Position numbers and translations under genes: made by a program. The notes beneath the pieces are model-generated. The model was not told the origin of the DNA. It did no database searches and worked only from the letters and a program-made list of their open reading frames with translations. A stretch of DNA of 64,000 nt from Bugula neritina (Eukaryota; Bryozoa; Gymnolaemata; Cheilostomatida; Bugulidae): contig CAXIUT010000092.1 of assembly GCA_964035545.1 (NCBI GenBank), forward strand, positions 1 through 64,000, given 5' to 3'. Shown piece after piece: positions 43,916 to 55,700 of this stretch. The stretch's first letter is position 1. The number at the start of each line of letters is the position of its first letter.

Positions 43916-46330
43916 TCAAGACATCTATGGTTCTACGAGCATATTAATGACTGCTTCGATGAGGGATCTACCAGATTAAAGAGGATGTCCTACTCCTTCG
44001 ACTCTAAAGGCTCTTTCTTTGACTTTAATCATTATTTTTTATAGAGAATCTTTCCAGAGATAGCAAATAGTAAAAGTATTGCTTTACTATTCATATGAAC
44101 CATAAGGAAATAGATATTATAGATATTTTTTACCTTTTTTGAGTAGATCTTAGCAAGAACTATAAAGAGGAGTGATGTAGTGTGTTGTTCTATTTCTACT
44201 ATTACTTTGACTTAATTCTGAATCTATTTTAAGAGGAATGGCAATATTGTAGGGAGTGAGAGGTATTTAAACAGAAGAATTGAATATTTTATTTTATAGG
44301 CCTTATTAGAAACATACTTTGACTTAAAGTTAGCTGGGAATAAATATATTTTAATGGTTTTTCGTTCCTTATACTTATGTTTTAAATTTCATCTGTTTTC
44401 CTACAAATACTTTATCGAATTATCTTTTGATATTTTATGAATAAATAATAGAATTGTTTTTCATATTGATATCTAGAGAATCACAATGATGTTTTAGAGT
44501 TAGATATAAAGTGATTATTTTATCTTTATAACTATAACCTATCTAAAACCATTCATTTTTTACTATTAAACATCTATTCGATACCATATTCTTCTTTGTT
44601 AATTTATCACATCCTTTTATATTTTATAATTTTAACTTTATTACTGAAGGATCATATTCTTTTAAACTCATACTATTGTTCTTTATTGAACTTTATTTTA
44701 ATTAACGAGCTAAAACTTTAGCTGAACTATGTGATAATAATAAAGGTTATACCTATTTTCTTTTTAACATTCCACGGATTATCTAATTTTATCTTTTTAA
44801 AAATGTTGGATCTTATTTAGTTAATTATCTTTTCTTTATTTTTAATATTTTTTGTTAATTCTATTTTTATATTAATTGTTTTTGGACATTTTGTGTCTAT
44901 TCTTTTAGTTTTCCAAGTTGATTTTATAATTATCTCATTTTCTTTAAATTAGGGATTTATACTGTCCTTTCAGCTATTCTTAATTTACGTAAAGAATGAT
45001 TTAAGGATAAAGATGAAGCCTTTTCTCTTTTACTCTTACCTTTCTTTCTGAAAAGAGAGCTGAAATTGCTAGGAACTCGACTAGAATCACTTCCTGATAC
45101 TGATTGTACTTCTGGTTCAACTGAAACTTCTTTGATGTAGCTGCTTTGATTGGAAAGAGGATGATCAAGATAGATAGATCTGATTTTATGTTATTATTAT
45201 GATTTATATGGAGTTCTAAATTACTAGCTTCTAGGATTAGCCTTTGTATTTTATGTTTTTTTGTCATTTCCTTTTGATGATGGACTGATAGGTGATTTTA
45301 TTTTATGCATGATTAAAGGTTATTGAATTTCTTAAGGAGTTAAATTAGGCTAAGATTATCTTTCTAGTTTATTTTTGGGAGAAAGGCTCATACTTAAATC
45401 TTTGAGAATGTTTGATTAATCAAGAGTATCAGCTAATTTGAATCCAAATTTAGGTTTTTTGATTGTGGCAGGTAATTTAGCATTTTTATCTATTCCATAT
45501 TAAAGAACAGCTTGACTATCTTACTTTTTTGTAGCTATACTATCTTAAAATTGTATTTATGATTCACTATTTCTACTTATTTATATTTTTTTAGTTTTAT
45601 TTTTATTTGAAGATTTATTGAGAGATTATTTATCAAAATGAAGGAAAGAACCTGAATCATCTTGACTATTTTTATTTTTACCCAAATAGATACTTTATAC
45701 TTTATTATCTTTTTGACTGAATTGAGAAGAGTTAAGAGATATTGATTATTGAGGAGATTATAGTGGAGTTTTTCTTGGCGTGCTATTCTTAGCATTAACT
45801 TTTTGTGCTGATAATTAATATACCTGCTTAAATGATTATTAAAATATCTATTTTCCTTTAAAACTGCTATCTTTATTCTTTATTTTGTTTGAAGTTGTTT
45901 TTACTATTGATGGCATTTTAGGATTTTATCTGTGATAGTATATATTCTAGTGGACTTTTTCATTTAGAGAGAGACTAGTTCCTGATTACTATGATTTTAG
46001 GTGGGCAGTGTTTCTGATTTAGCTGATATAACTCGAAGAATCAGCAAATTTTTTATGAGGAGGTCCTTTTATCTGATTTGATTATGTAGATCCATTGATT
46101 TATTCTCTATTTCTAACTGAATTCAAAAGACTTCTACTGAATGAGTTCAAAGATGAATCACTTTTTTATGAAATAGTCAATGAATCTAAGACATTTTAAT
46201 AAGCTATTTTATCTCTTTTTTGTCTTTTCAATCGAGATTCTGCTTCCTTTAGAAGTTTTATTGAATAACAATCGACATCTTGGTTAATGTCTATGATAAA
46301 AGACCTTTTGAGATCATTGCTACTTTTCAT
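43916..46330 (-). CDS. Large Ser/Lys/Gln-rich protein of unknown function (804 aa)
   Basis: Intronless 804-residue frame. The first ~470 residues are low-complexity Ser/Lys/Asn/Gln-rich and probably disordered. Residues ~470-560 contain a Lys/Gln/Glu-rich coiled-coil stretch (KLKEETQNVQKQLIEKE). The last ~230 residues look folded, with alternating beta-type segments (YKDKIITLYLTLKHHCDSLD; PLTPYNIAIPLKIDSELS; AFRVEGVGHPLESGRSLIEA). No known family recognised. It converges with the FMN-reductase gene, 64 bp between stops. Confidence 0.6.
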
Positions 46331-46665
46331 TTTATTAAGTTTATTGTTAAATCTAAATAATGATATATTTTACAATTGTATCTATTGTTGATATTGTAGT
46401 TTCATGGGTTTTTTAACCCAACTTACCAAATCATAAGAATATTAATATATTTGAGTAGACAATCCTGACAATTTAGTTTTATCATACCATATAAAATAGT
46501 AATCTATCAACTTTTATTTATTTTATGGACTTAATGGATTCTTTATCTCTTGTAGAACCATGTTATTTTTGAAATCAATAGGAATAATAAATTATAAAAT
46601 AGCAGGCAGACATTTACTATTTATTGTTTCAATGGCTTATATTTAGGCTAAAGAAAAAATACTAT
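46331..46665. other. Intergenic spacer, nothing recognised
   Basis: A 335-bp AT-rich stretch between two minus-strand genes. I see no convincing open frame, RNA gene or repeat in it. Confidence 0.5.
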
Positions 46666-47489
46666 TCAAAAACTAACAAGTATCTACCACTCTACTAGGT
46701 GAAAGGAAACAATAAGTTCGGTATACAATGGCTGTAATGCAATAACTATATTATCTTATTTATACCTTTAAGCCATCTAAATGAGACTTAAAAGAAGAAA
46801 AGATGAATCTTGATATTTGGTTTGTTCTGTCAAACATTGTTAAACCTTATCACTGAGATACTATGTCAGTTCATTTAGATGTTGTCGAAATAGAATATTA
46901 TATTAACGAAGATTTCTTTGTAAAGTTGTACTTTATTTTTCAATAAAGTAGTCCAGAGATCGAGAGTAAGAACCTTCATTAAGCTCTTTTGCTAAAGAAG
47001 ATTTGATTTTGTATTTACTGTATGGATGGAATTTTAGATTTTATCCGAAAAATACCAGAAATTCTGAGGCAAACTGTAAAAGTTATTTATAACTTTCATA
47101 ACCAGCGTTAGTAACAGCTTTATTTGATCCAATTGCATCTTTCCATAGAAGCTCTGCTCTTTTATAAATAGTTCTATCTCGATAGAATCCGTTTATCGAG
47201 ATGAGCCAAGGGAAGATATATACGTTGGTGAACAAATAAACAAGAAAAGAACCAGAGAGGAGCATTTATTTAAGAAGTTATAGGACCACTAGTTGAGAAG
47301 TGCAAGTAGACTCTTTTTTATAGAGAATGAAGCTTAATTATCGGATGAATTATTGTAATTATTCTCTGTTTTAGAAGATTTATACAAGGATAGGTTGAGA
47401 GCTTTGCTGCAGACAGCTTTAATTTTCCTCTAGAGTTGTGAGCTTGGAGAGGATAACAGCTATTAAAAGAGTTAGTTGACCGCTGACAT
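46666..47489 (-). CDS. Helical protein of unknown function (267 aa)
   Basis: 267 residues with one 20-nt intron (47366-47385); splicing gives an exact multiple of three. The whole protein looks helical: LVVLELLKEMLLSGSFLVYL, then KRAELLWKDAIGSNKAVTN and LLQFASEFLVFFGENLKFHP. The helix layout loosely recalls ENTH/ANTH-type superhelices of clathrin adaptors, but the diagnostic motif is absent and I do not assign it. There is no signal peptide. Confidence 0.5.
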
Positions 47490-47560
47490 TCGACTTAACT
47501 ATTATAAGGCTGCTGGAAAGAAGGTTATAGATGAAATAATAAAAAAAAAAGCTATATAAA

Positions 47561-48508
47561 TCAATTTTGAGGAGTAATTTGTGAGGCTAGAGGTTCTACT
47601 AGACTTTAATCAGTGATATTAGCTGATTTATCTGAATCTGAGAAGTTATAGATTTTAAGTGTCCAGATAATGGGTATGATATGATTGACGATATTTCCTA
47701 GCCAAAGATATATGATAGAATAGGCTTTGTGATTTTAAAATTTAGAAATACAGCTATTTTATTAAGAGGGAGAAGGAGCTGCCAGAAAGATAATATCTAC
47801 AATAATTCTGATAAAACTAATAGAAATCATAATAAAATACTATTTTTTAAGATTATTTAGAAGTTATTTTTGTAGATGTTTTCCTTAGCTGAAGCGATTC
47901 ATAAAGATCTTTAAAGAGAACATAAGAACTATATTTACAAGAGCTAGATCGAATAGAAATATGTATAGAAATATTTTTAGAAGAAATTTATAGTTAAAAT
48001 CGTACCCAATAAAGATATTGATAAGAATTAAACTTATTATTTGAACTACTATTCTAAGTTTATAGTAAATTTTCAATAGTTTAAGGAAATTAATTTACCA
48101 TTTAGGAATTTGAGAAATTGGAAAAGTACTTGTAAGTCCTCTGATAAAGAGAGAACAAATCTAGAGGAAGAGAGTTTGTTAAATAAAAGTAGGAAAAAAT
48201 TAAAAGCGAGAAAAAATAAGCATTTAGTCTAAAATATCTTATCCTGTTGCCTTTTAGTCTGGTAGTAGTTTCGAAAAGAAAATTGCGGCTCCAAAGATTT
48301 GTAAAAATCCAAATACTACTGCCCACAGAATGATAAGAATATATATTTTGATAATTGCCCTTCCATGCTAGCCATATCTCATAACAGTTTTTAGTTTGAC
48401 TGAGGCTATGACTAGAATAGCCATTATTATAGCAAAATTGATAGTGATGACGATTGAATCTTCTAAACTCTTAGCCTACCATTCGCAAAACTGAGACTAA
48501 CTTGTCAT
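47561..48508 (-). CDS. Seven-TM-like membrane protein
   Basis: Intronless 315-residue protein with about seven hydrophobic segments: SIVITINFAIIMAILVIASV, IIKIYILIILWAVVFGFLQI, IVVQIISLILINIFIGY, FLYIFLFDLALVNIVLMFSL, YFIMISISFIRIIVDIIFLA and IIYLWLGNIVNHIIPIIWTL, plus a weaker one near residue 110. The short N-terminus is followed directly by TM1, and the tail is short and polar. This is receptor-like topology, but no GPCR family motif (such as DRY or NPxxY) is evident. Its start codon is 5 bp from the divergent SET gene. Confidence 0.6.
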
Positions 48509-48513
48509 TTATT

Positions 48514-49038
48514 ATGTAATTATAAACAACATAAAAAGATCCTCTTGATAATCACTATGATTTCTAAGATTCAGAATTGTTCAAGTTGGAAATCAAGACA
48601 TCGACTCTACCTTTCTCAGGTATGGGGCTATTTGCTACTAAAAAAATCAGTATCAATGAGATCATTGCTGAATATTATGGATCTATTATGAAAACAAAAC
48701 ACTGTATGGATAGGGAATTCACTTATGAAGATAAAATGGTTCAGATTGATTCGTAGGTATGTGTAGTTAGTCGAGGACCAGCTTCAAGGGCAAACGATAT
48801 TGTTCGTTGGTAGCCTTAAAATTACAATTCCCCTTAATTTAAAGTTTATCGAAGAAGATAAAAGTTTCCAACACATTCTAGCTATTTACATAATGCAAAG
48901 ATTAGCATTGATTCAAAGCAGAAGGCATTTTTGAAGGCTATTAAAACAATTTAAGCCGGATAAGAGATTTTTATTGACTATGGATTTTAATATTGGGATT
49001 TCTTTTATAAGGATTACCTCAGTCGCAAAAATCTTTGA
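48514..49038 (+). CDS. SET-domain protein (putative lysine methyltransferase)
   Basis: Intronless 174-residue protein that is little more than a SET domain. The N-terminal SET motif is GMGLFATKKISINEIIAEYY; the C-terminal core is IEAGEEIFIDYGFEYWDFFY, matching GxxGLFA and GEELFxDYG. The middle SYLHNAKIS occupies the NHSCxPN position but lacks the canonical Cys and Asn-His pair, so activity is uncertain. No pre- or post-SET zinc cluster is seen. It shares a 5-bp divergent spacer with the 7TM gene, an unusually compact arrangement. Confidence 0.75.
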
Positions 49039-49142
49039 TCTTAATGAAAGTTATGTATAAAGTATATTAGATTATGAATAATCAGATATATGAGTGTTTA
49101 GACATAGAGATCGAGTGATAATTTTTAGACATTGCTTTGAAA

Positions 49143-49823
49143 TCAGAATTTAAAGGAAGTTATCTTTACTTTAAGCGAAATATCCTTTTCCATTGGTTTA
49201 TACAGTTACTTTTGCTGGACAAACAGCACTACCTTTTCTAATAAAATCTTTCGCATATGTAGTTTCTATATTAATATAAAAGTACTGAATCTAAGGCGAT
49301 CTTAGGCTTTTTAATTCTTTTTTTCAACTACTTTAACTTTTTTAGCAAAATATTCTGGATTAGGTTGAGCAAAGTTATTTTCATAAGTTGTTGTTCCTAG
49401 CCAGTTAGAACCAGTTTTAAGTTGATCAGCCATATATTTGTAGTCATCTTTTTTCAAAGATTTATCAACGAAAGCTCCAGAATATGTACTTTTGCATCTA
49501 AGAGGAAATTTCCCTCTAGTATGTCTGTCTGTTGGTTTGACATATTGATTGCCTCCTTTATGACCTGGATACTGCGTTCCATACGAAGTGATTTTAGGCG
49601 CTGGACCTTAAGAATGTAGAAGATCTTCGGGATGAGGATGTTCTACATTTCCTCCACTACGACCAGTGAAACCATCGTGATAGGTAGATTTGATATCTAG
49701 ATGTGGTCCTTTGAGTTGATCATATTCTGGTGAAACAATGACAGGTCCGGTGCATGATTTTTGTTGATAGAAACTTTTTTGGTAGACAGTGGCTTTGCTG
49801 AGATCTGGTTTGATAACATGCAT
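49143..49823 (-). CDS. Axonemal-type protein with repeated STYxxxF motifs (3' end unresolved)
   Basis: Starts MHVIKPDLSKATVYQKSF. It contains recurring KSTYxxxF elements (KSTYHDGF, KSTYSGAF, GTTTYENNF) and a GPAPKITSYGTQYPGHKGG block. After a probable 20-nt intron (49266-49285) the next exon gives KTTYAKDF, another copy. Short, evenly spaced Tyr/Phe motifs of this type are typical of microtubule-associated axonemal proteins such as SAXO/MIP families. The 3' end is uncertain: unspliced, the frame stops at 49143; spliced, it runs on antisense to the SET gene to 48913 unless another small intron exists. Confidence 0.55.
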
Positions 49824-50078
49824 TTTACAAAGATGCCTGCCACATTGACACTAGTTACATAAACAAAGCGAAGGATTATGATGGTTGAAGTTGTACTTAG
49901 ACAGCTGACGTGAACTTCTATCAAACTAATCATGATTGAATTATGTTCTTAGATGTATGGGTTTGTACTTGACGTTGATGCTTTAATCTAGATTGGGATT
50001 GGTGATCATTGAATGTTTATTTCTGGTTTTGAATTTAGTTTGTAGTAGTTGTTTGTGTTTGCGGGTGGGGTAAGGGAT

Positions 50079-50708
50079 ATGTGGTCTCATATTGCTATTT
50101 CTCAATATAAAAATTAATACTCTATTGCTATATTGATAAATTTATTTATATCTCACCTACCTCGATCCCTATCTTATTTATATCAATTATATATGCATCA
50201 AATTTCACAATCACCCAAAAATATAATAACAACTTGTCTTCTCTTGATGCTAACTGCTTCTACAGTCTACTATCTGACTCACTACGGATTGATATTGATA
50301 GTTTCGATAGCAAAAACCTGTATAACTCTTTTTTATCTTTTGGGAGGGATTTTTACTGATAAAGTTTGGTTGATCGTTGGCTGGATATTAATGCTAGGTC
50401 CATTTAAAAACGTGTCTTTTAATCGAATGGTGTATCGTAGTTTGTTATTGGTTTTGGAGGTCGATTAGCAGGAATGTTCTATCTGTCTTAATACTGGTTG
50501 TGATGCTATAATCTAGTAATGTCATCATTGCTATCATGTCAAATGTTTGTCTCTATGGCTTAAGCAGAGTTTGACTTGTCCTAATTGTAGAATAACTATT
50601 CGCAGTCCTAAATATCAGTTCAATATGGCTTTGATGTGCTATTTTGTGTAGAAAAAGACATTGTGGGCTGTGTTTGTCTGTCTGACTTGGTTATTTATAA
50701 TTTTTTGA
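50079..50708 (+). CDS. Membrane RING-finger protein (putative E3 ubiquitin ligase)
   Basis: Intronless 209-residue protein. Two or three hydrophobic segments (IITTCLLLMLTASTVYYL; GLILIVSIAKTCITLFYLLG) precede a RING-type zinc finger with the cysteines/histidines CSIC, EQCHHCYHVKC and CPNC. A last TM (LWAVFVCLTWLFIIF) closes the protein. This TM-RING-TM layout fits ER or endomembrane E3 ligases. The start is the first in-frame ATG; a later Met at 50193 is also possible. It lies 36 bp upstream of RPA1. Confidence 0.72.
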
Positions 50709-50743
50709 TTGTTTTTGATTTATTAATTTATAATAGGCGCGTA

Positions 50744-52740
50744 ATGCTCAATCATAACCCTTTCGATACTTTGACTAATAATGGCATTCATCAACTCTTC
50801 ACTGACTCTTTTGAAGGACAGCAGTTCACTCTTCAGATCATATCTGGTGCACCTAGTAGAGATTGGAAATCAAAGTAGTTCTTCCTGATTTAGAGTTTAT
50901 ATTTCTGATGGATATACCTGGATCAAAGGAGATTTTGAAGAATAAGCCTATAAACAATGTTGCATGAGCGATCTAAAAAATTTTAATTTGATAAGAATCA
51001 AGTCGGAAGATATCAAGATGAATCAGTCTAAATATTAATTCAAGCTTAAGAAAATTTTGGAGATAAAAACCTCTATTCTTAAGATAATTGGAGAACCTAT
51101 TCCTTACGAAGACTATCTGAAGAGGGTAAAAAGTGTTATATAAAGGGCTTAGAGAACAAAGTAGGAAGCAATCAGGTAACAGAGGCCAATTCCTTTATTA
51201 AAATCAAAGATGTAAAGAATATGCCACTGGGAAAGGTGTTGGGCTGTGTGATAGGAAGGGTGATTAAAAAACCTGAGAAGATGAGTAAATTTTTGAATAT
51301 TAATATTGAGGATGAAGAACAATAGAGAATTCAGGTTTGTTTTTTTGGAGGAATAGCTGATAAGTATTTTCCAATGCTTATTTGGGGAGCTTGGTATCGT
51401 TTTTAGGACCCTTTTTTGCAGATAAACAAGATGTCAAGTGATACTCTATAACTCAAAATAACTGAGTATTCCAGAATAGAGAAGCATCGGATGATTTTGC
51501 AGAAAAAAGAATAATCTATTGGGATATTAAAGATAAACAACTTATCTCCTGTTGTATCTGACAAAAAGAACTCAAAAAATAAGATAATACAAAGGGTGAA
51601 TGAGATAGAATTTAACTAAAAAAACTTCATTAATTGTTAGAGCGTTAACTAAAATTTAGATTACTTCACAATAGCTCGTATTTTAAGTATAAAGAATATA
51701 ACAGGATTACTGGGTAGGATTTGTAGTTGCGTTGATCGGCATGGAAGTTTGATAGAAATAACTATTTGGAAAGAGTATGATTATGTTCACTTGCAGATCA
51801 ATGAGACTTATCGTTTTGGATTAATGAGGCTTAAGTTATTTCGAGATCAGTTGTCTTTGACTTCTAGAAAGAGTAGTACTACTATTGATGTTTGTTTGGT
51901 AAAATTTATAGAAAAAGTTAGTTGGTCGATTCTAAAAATCTTGATTTATAAGATTTAGAGACTCATAATGGAAAATAAAAAATCTTAAAAGAAAATTAGT
52001 TTATAATGTCCATTTAGTAGACTTTGGATCATTTTAAAACTGGCGAAGAGAAGTATTCGATAACTTCTGGTAATTTGTTAATACCTTTACCTCCTTTGGG
52101 AAATAATCTCTAGCACAAAGAAGATATTCGTAAGAAATTATTTTATATAAATTGTTAGAAATGTCTTGCTAAATCAGATCCTGTTTTGTAGTAGGATGAT
52201 AGATTGGTTTGTTCGTTGTGTAGTTAGTCTAAGTTGAAAGTTATGTGGAATATTAAAGGTAAAATAGTTGATTTGGAACATTAAATATTTTGTTCTATGA
52301 ACTCTTAAGTGATAGAACACTTGATCTAAGTATAGCCAAAATAAGGTTTATACCATTATATGAAAGAACCGTTGAAAGTGATTAAATTTTTACGCAGAAA
52401 TTTGCATTTGATGGAGGGAGTGTTCAAACTAAATATCAAACAGACTGCGGGTAGAAAATTTTATAATATTATTGATAATTATTACTTTGTGGAGGATAGT
52501 ATGCTAAGCAAATCAAAAAGTCAATTGAACATGGCTATTTGTCTAAACAACGAGGCTATGAGATTGATGTAGATATAGGCAGTAGAGAGGCGTAAAAGGG
52601 TGCCTAATATATATAGATTTCGGCTAAATCCGGGTGACATGAAAAAAGTGAAATATGAAAGAAGGGTTATTATAGAAGAATAGGACGATTCCAGTTCTAG
52701 TTCTGATTCTTCTGATGATAGAAACAAATGGTATTTATGA
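50744..52740 (+). CDS. Replication protein A large subunit (RPA1 family)
   Basis: 644 residues with introns at 50875-50893 (19 nt), 51126-51145 (20 nt) and 51899-51921 (23 nt); removing them gives an exact multiple of three. The N-terminal OB domain (FTLQIISGAPSRDW; VYISDGYTWIKG) is followed by DBD-A (NINIEDEEEERIQVCFFGGI, ADKYFPMLIWGAWYRF), DBD-B, and DBD-C with a zinc ribbon (INCEKC ... LVCSLC). RPA1 binds single-stranded DNA in replication and repair. The C-terminus is Ser/Asp-rich. Ciliates also have an RPA1 paralogue in telomerase (Teb1); the two cannot be separated by eye. Confidence 0.82.
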
Positions 52741-52760
52741 AATAGATATGATTTAAATTA

Positions 52761-55700
52761 TCATTTGAAAAGACTATTGGAAAAGCTGAAATCATTCAGC
52801 TGTTAAGTATTAATTGAACTTACCTTCTACTATAACTTCTTTAAGATCTTTTTGCTCTACGGCTAGATAGTCACCTTCGATTTTGGAAGTTTTACGTGGC
52901 ATTCTTCCAAGTAATCAGTAAAAGATGTATTGAACGGAGGATTTATACTCTATATATCATGCTAGTGCCATTTACTTATTATCAGATCGCAAACTTTGTT
53001 CCTAAGTCCTATGCTTGGTGCTAGTTTTCCATTATAATTCAAAAAGGTGAGGCCGATGACTGACATGGATCGATTCCAGCTAGTTTTGATTCTGAGAGGA
53101 GCAAATTAGCCTGTACCAAGTTCGTTAAACTAAATAATAATAGTTATTACTTTATGGTTGATATCTAGGAGAGTTGGACTTTTGACTTTATCTATTGAGC
53201 TGTTAGTCCCCCACCAATATATCTTTTTGTTTGATAGCATGAGAATAGAACTGTTGTATGAGGCTGCCACTTGTATGGGATTATAATTTTTAATTTAAAT
53301 GAAATCTAGTATTTTAGGTTGTTCTACACTATGTAGATTATTGTGTCCAAGTTGTCCATGTTTTCCACTTCCAAAAGAATAAACTTTTCTGGATGAGGTT
53401 CTCAGGATGGTATGATTGATGCCACAGGCAACTTCAATAACTCTTTAATTGTTTTGAGGTAATTTAACAAGTTTAAGAATATCAGATTTACACTAAAATA
53501 ACTTTCCATTTTCTATTATCATTTACTTACCCACTGAATTGTATATTTTAGGCTCTTTTTTCTTATCAACCTGACTATCTTCATAAATTATATCTAAAGA
53601 ATTATCCACTATTTTGATCTTTTACATTCTATTGTATTGTGGCTTTATTGTATTTATGTTCTAATAGGTTTTGTACTAGCTGTTCATTCCCCATACATAG
53701 AGTTTGTTTGTACTGGCAGCTACTGTAAAAGTCTATCCTACTTCTAGAGTTTGAATAGGATTGTCTTTTTATAGAGTTTATTTGACGACTTGGAAGTAGT
53801 TGAGGAGCCAGCTGTTGTCGGGATAGCAGAGATCGAGATCGATGAAGGTTTAAAAGTCTACTATGATATAGAATATAGGACATTTTTATCTATATTTTTG
53901 AATATAGTTGTTATAGAGTAATCTTAAAGAGTTTTGCATTGAATTTTGATAAAGAGCATTACAAATGTTAAGATTTTGGTCGTTAAGACTATATTGGTAT
54001 TATCCGAAATTGATTTAGAATATTTATTTGGCAGTATTTTTGTTAAAATAATATTATCGATATGCTTTTTGAATGACAATGGCTGCTTTTCTTAAATTTA
54101 TAAACTTTTGTCTATAAATCCATGATCTGATAACTCTTTGAGTAAAACATATTTTTTTTATTAATTTTTAGTATTTAGTCCATTGTTGAAATCCTTTTAT
54201 ATATTTAATAAGTTTATTATGATATAGATTAGTTATTTTTTTATGAGTATTGAGATTGGCTTTATTAATATTATTTTTTTATTTAATTTGTATAATAAAG
54301 CTTTTAAGATATTTTTATAATATATTTTTTCTTTTTATTACTATTTTTCTCCAAGATTTATCTATTATTATATTTTTTATCTTATTTATTGAAGCATATT
54401 TTGTTATATTTTTTCTTAATTGATATTTTTTTATTAAATTTATTATCTTTTGTAGTGATAATAATACTTTTTATTTATTCTTTTTACTTATTGATTTCTT
54501 CATATATGCCTGAATTATTAATACGTTCTTTATCCTTTTCTAATTCTTCAATGTCCTCAACTTCACCTTTATCAATCTTTGAATAGTTACTAATCCTAAA
54601 TATATTCTATTAAATCTATTACTAGCAACCATAGATTTCATATACTTTTTAATAGTTTTACTACCTGATCTCATTTTAGCTAATTTCCTAGAAAATAAAT
54701 AAGAGTGTATTCTTTTTTGTATTAATGCGCAACTAGTATTCATTTGTTCTAGATACAAGGCATATTTTTTACTAAAAGTAGTAAAGGCATAATCTTTGAA
54801 GAAAACCATAGCAGTTCCGTATAAAATATCATCTTACCCATACCTAGGTAGACATTATTGTATTCTTTATGCTATTTCTTTAGGAAATGCTTACATAGTA
54901 TAATAAAACCTAACCATCCATTTGAATCTTCTATCTATTGCTTGATAAGATAATTTAATACAATATCCTATCTTTTTTAATTTTATTGTATCTAATATGC
55001 CTAAATAGCATATCTGATTGTAAACTACTTCATCTTACATTGTTAATGGCTTTTTCTATGAATTTGATTTTACACAGCGAATGAAATGAAGGTTACTTTT
55101 ACCTATTAAATCGCTCATTAAGTTGTTTATTTCGTGTCGAAATTTAGTTGATAAAAACTTTCTATACTTATGGTTTGTTTTACTTCCTTCCTATTTTGAT
55201 TATCTGAACATAGAAGCAAGGCTATCAATACCTGACGATCCCATTGCCTGTTTGATTTATTCTCTGACAAGGTCTCTGTTCTTATCTCTGAATCCAAGAA
55301 CTGTATATTCTATGTCTTTTGGGGAATGCTTGATGAGGAACATGGTAGAGGGTAGGTTGAAGTTTGAGGGAGGAAATTTGGGTTGTTTTTTATGTTTATG
55401 TCTGAGTTTAGTGATAAAACTTGAGTCATCTGGAGAGGCGACTGCACACCACTAATCAAGAAGGTTAAAGATGCTGAGTTGTTAGTAATCTATGAGTTCT
55501 AGAACTTGTATGTTATCAATATAGGGTATATTTTTGAATTTATGTAAAAGTCCTTATTTTTTGAACAACATCTATTCTTCTTTAAATATTTTAGTTAGAT
55601 AGATTTGATGGAGCCTTTCATTAGTATAGTTGATAAATAGTTGTTCTAGACTGTTATTTTATAAAATTTAGAAACCATAAATATCTAAAAATCCTAGATT

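Noticed and set aside
52761-53900. Separate RCC1-repeat gene
   Set aside because: The minus-strand frame continues upstream through IQ motifs into the myosin motor with no TGA between, so it is the myosin tail.
54389-54586. Plus-strand hydrophobic ORF
   Set aside because: Antisense to the IQ-rich neck of the myosin; AT-rich antisense DNA mimics TM helices.
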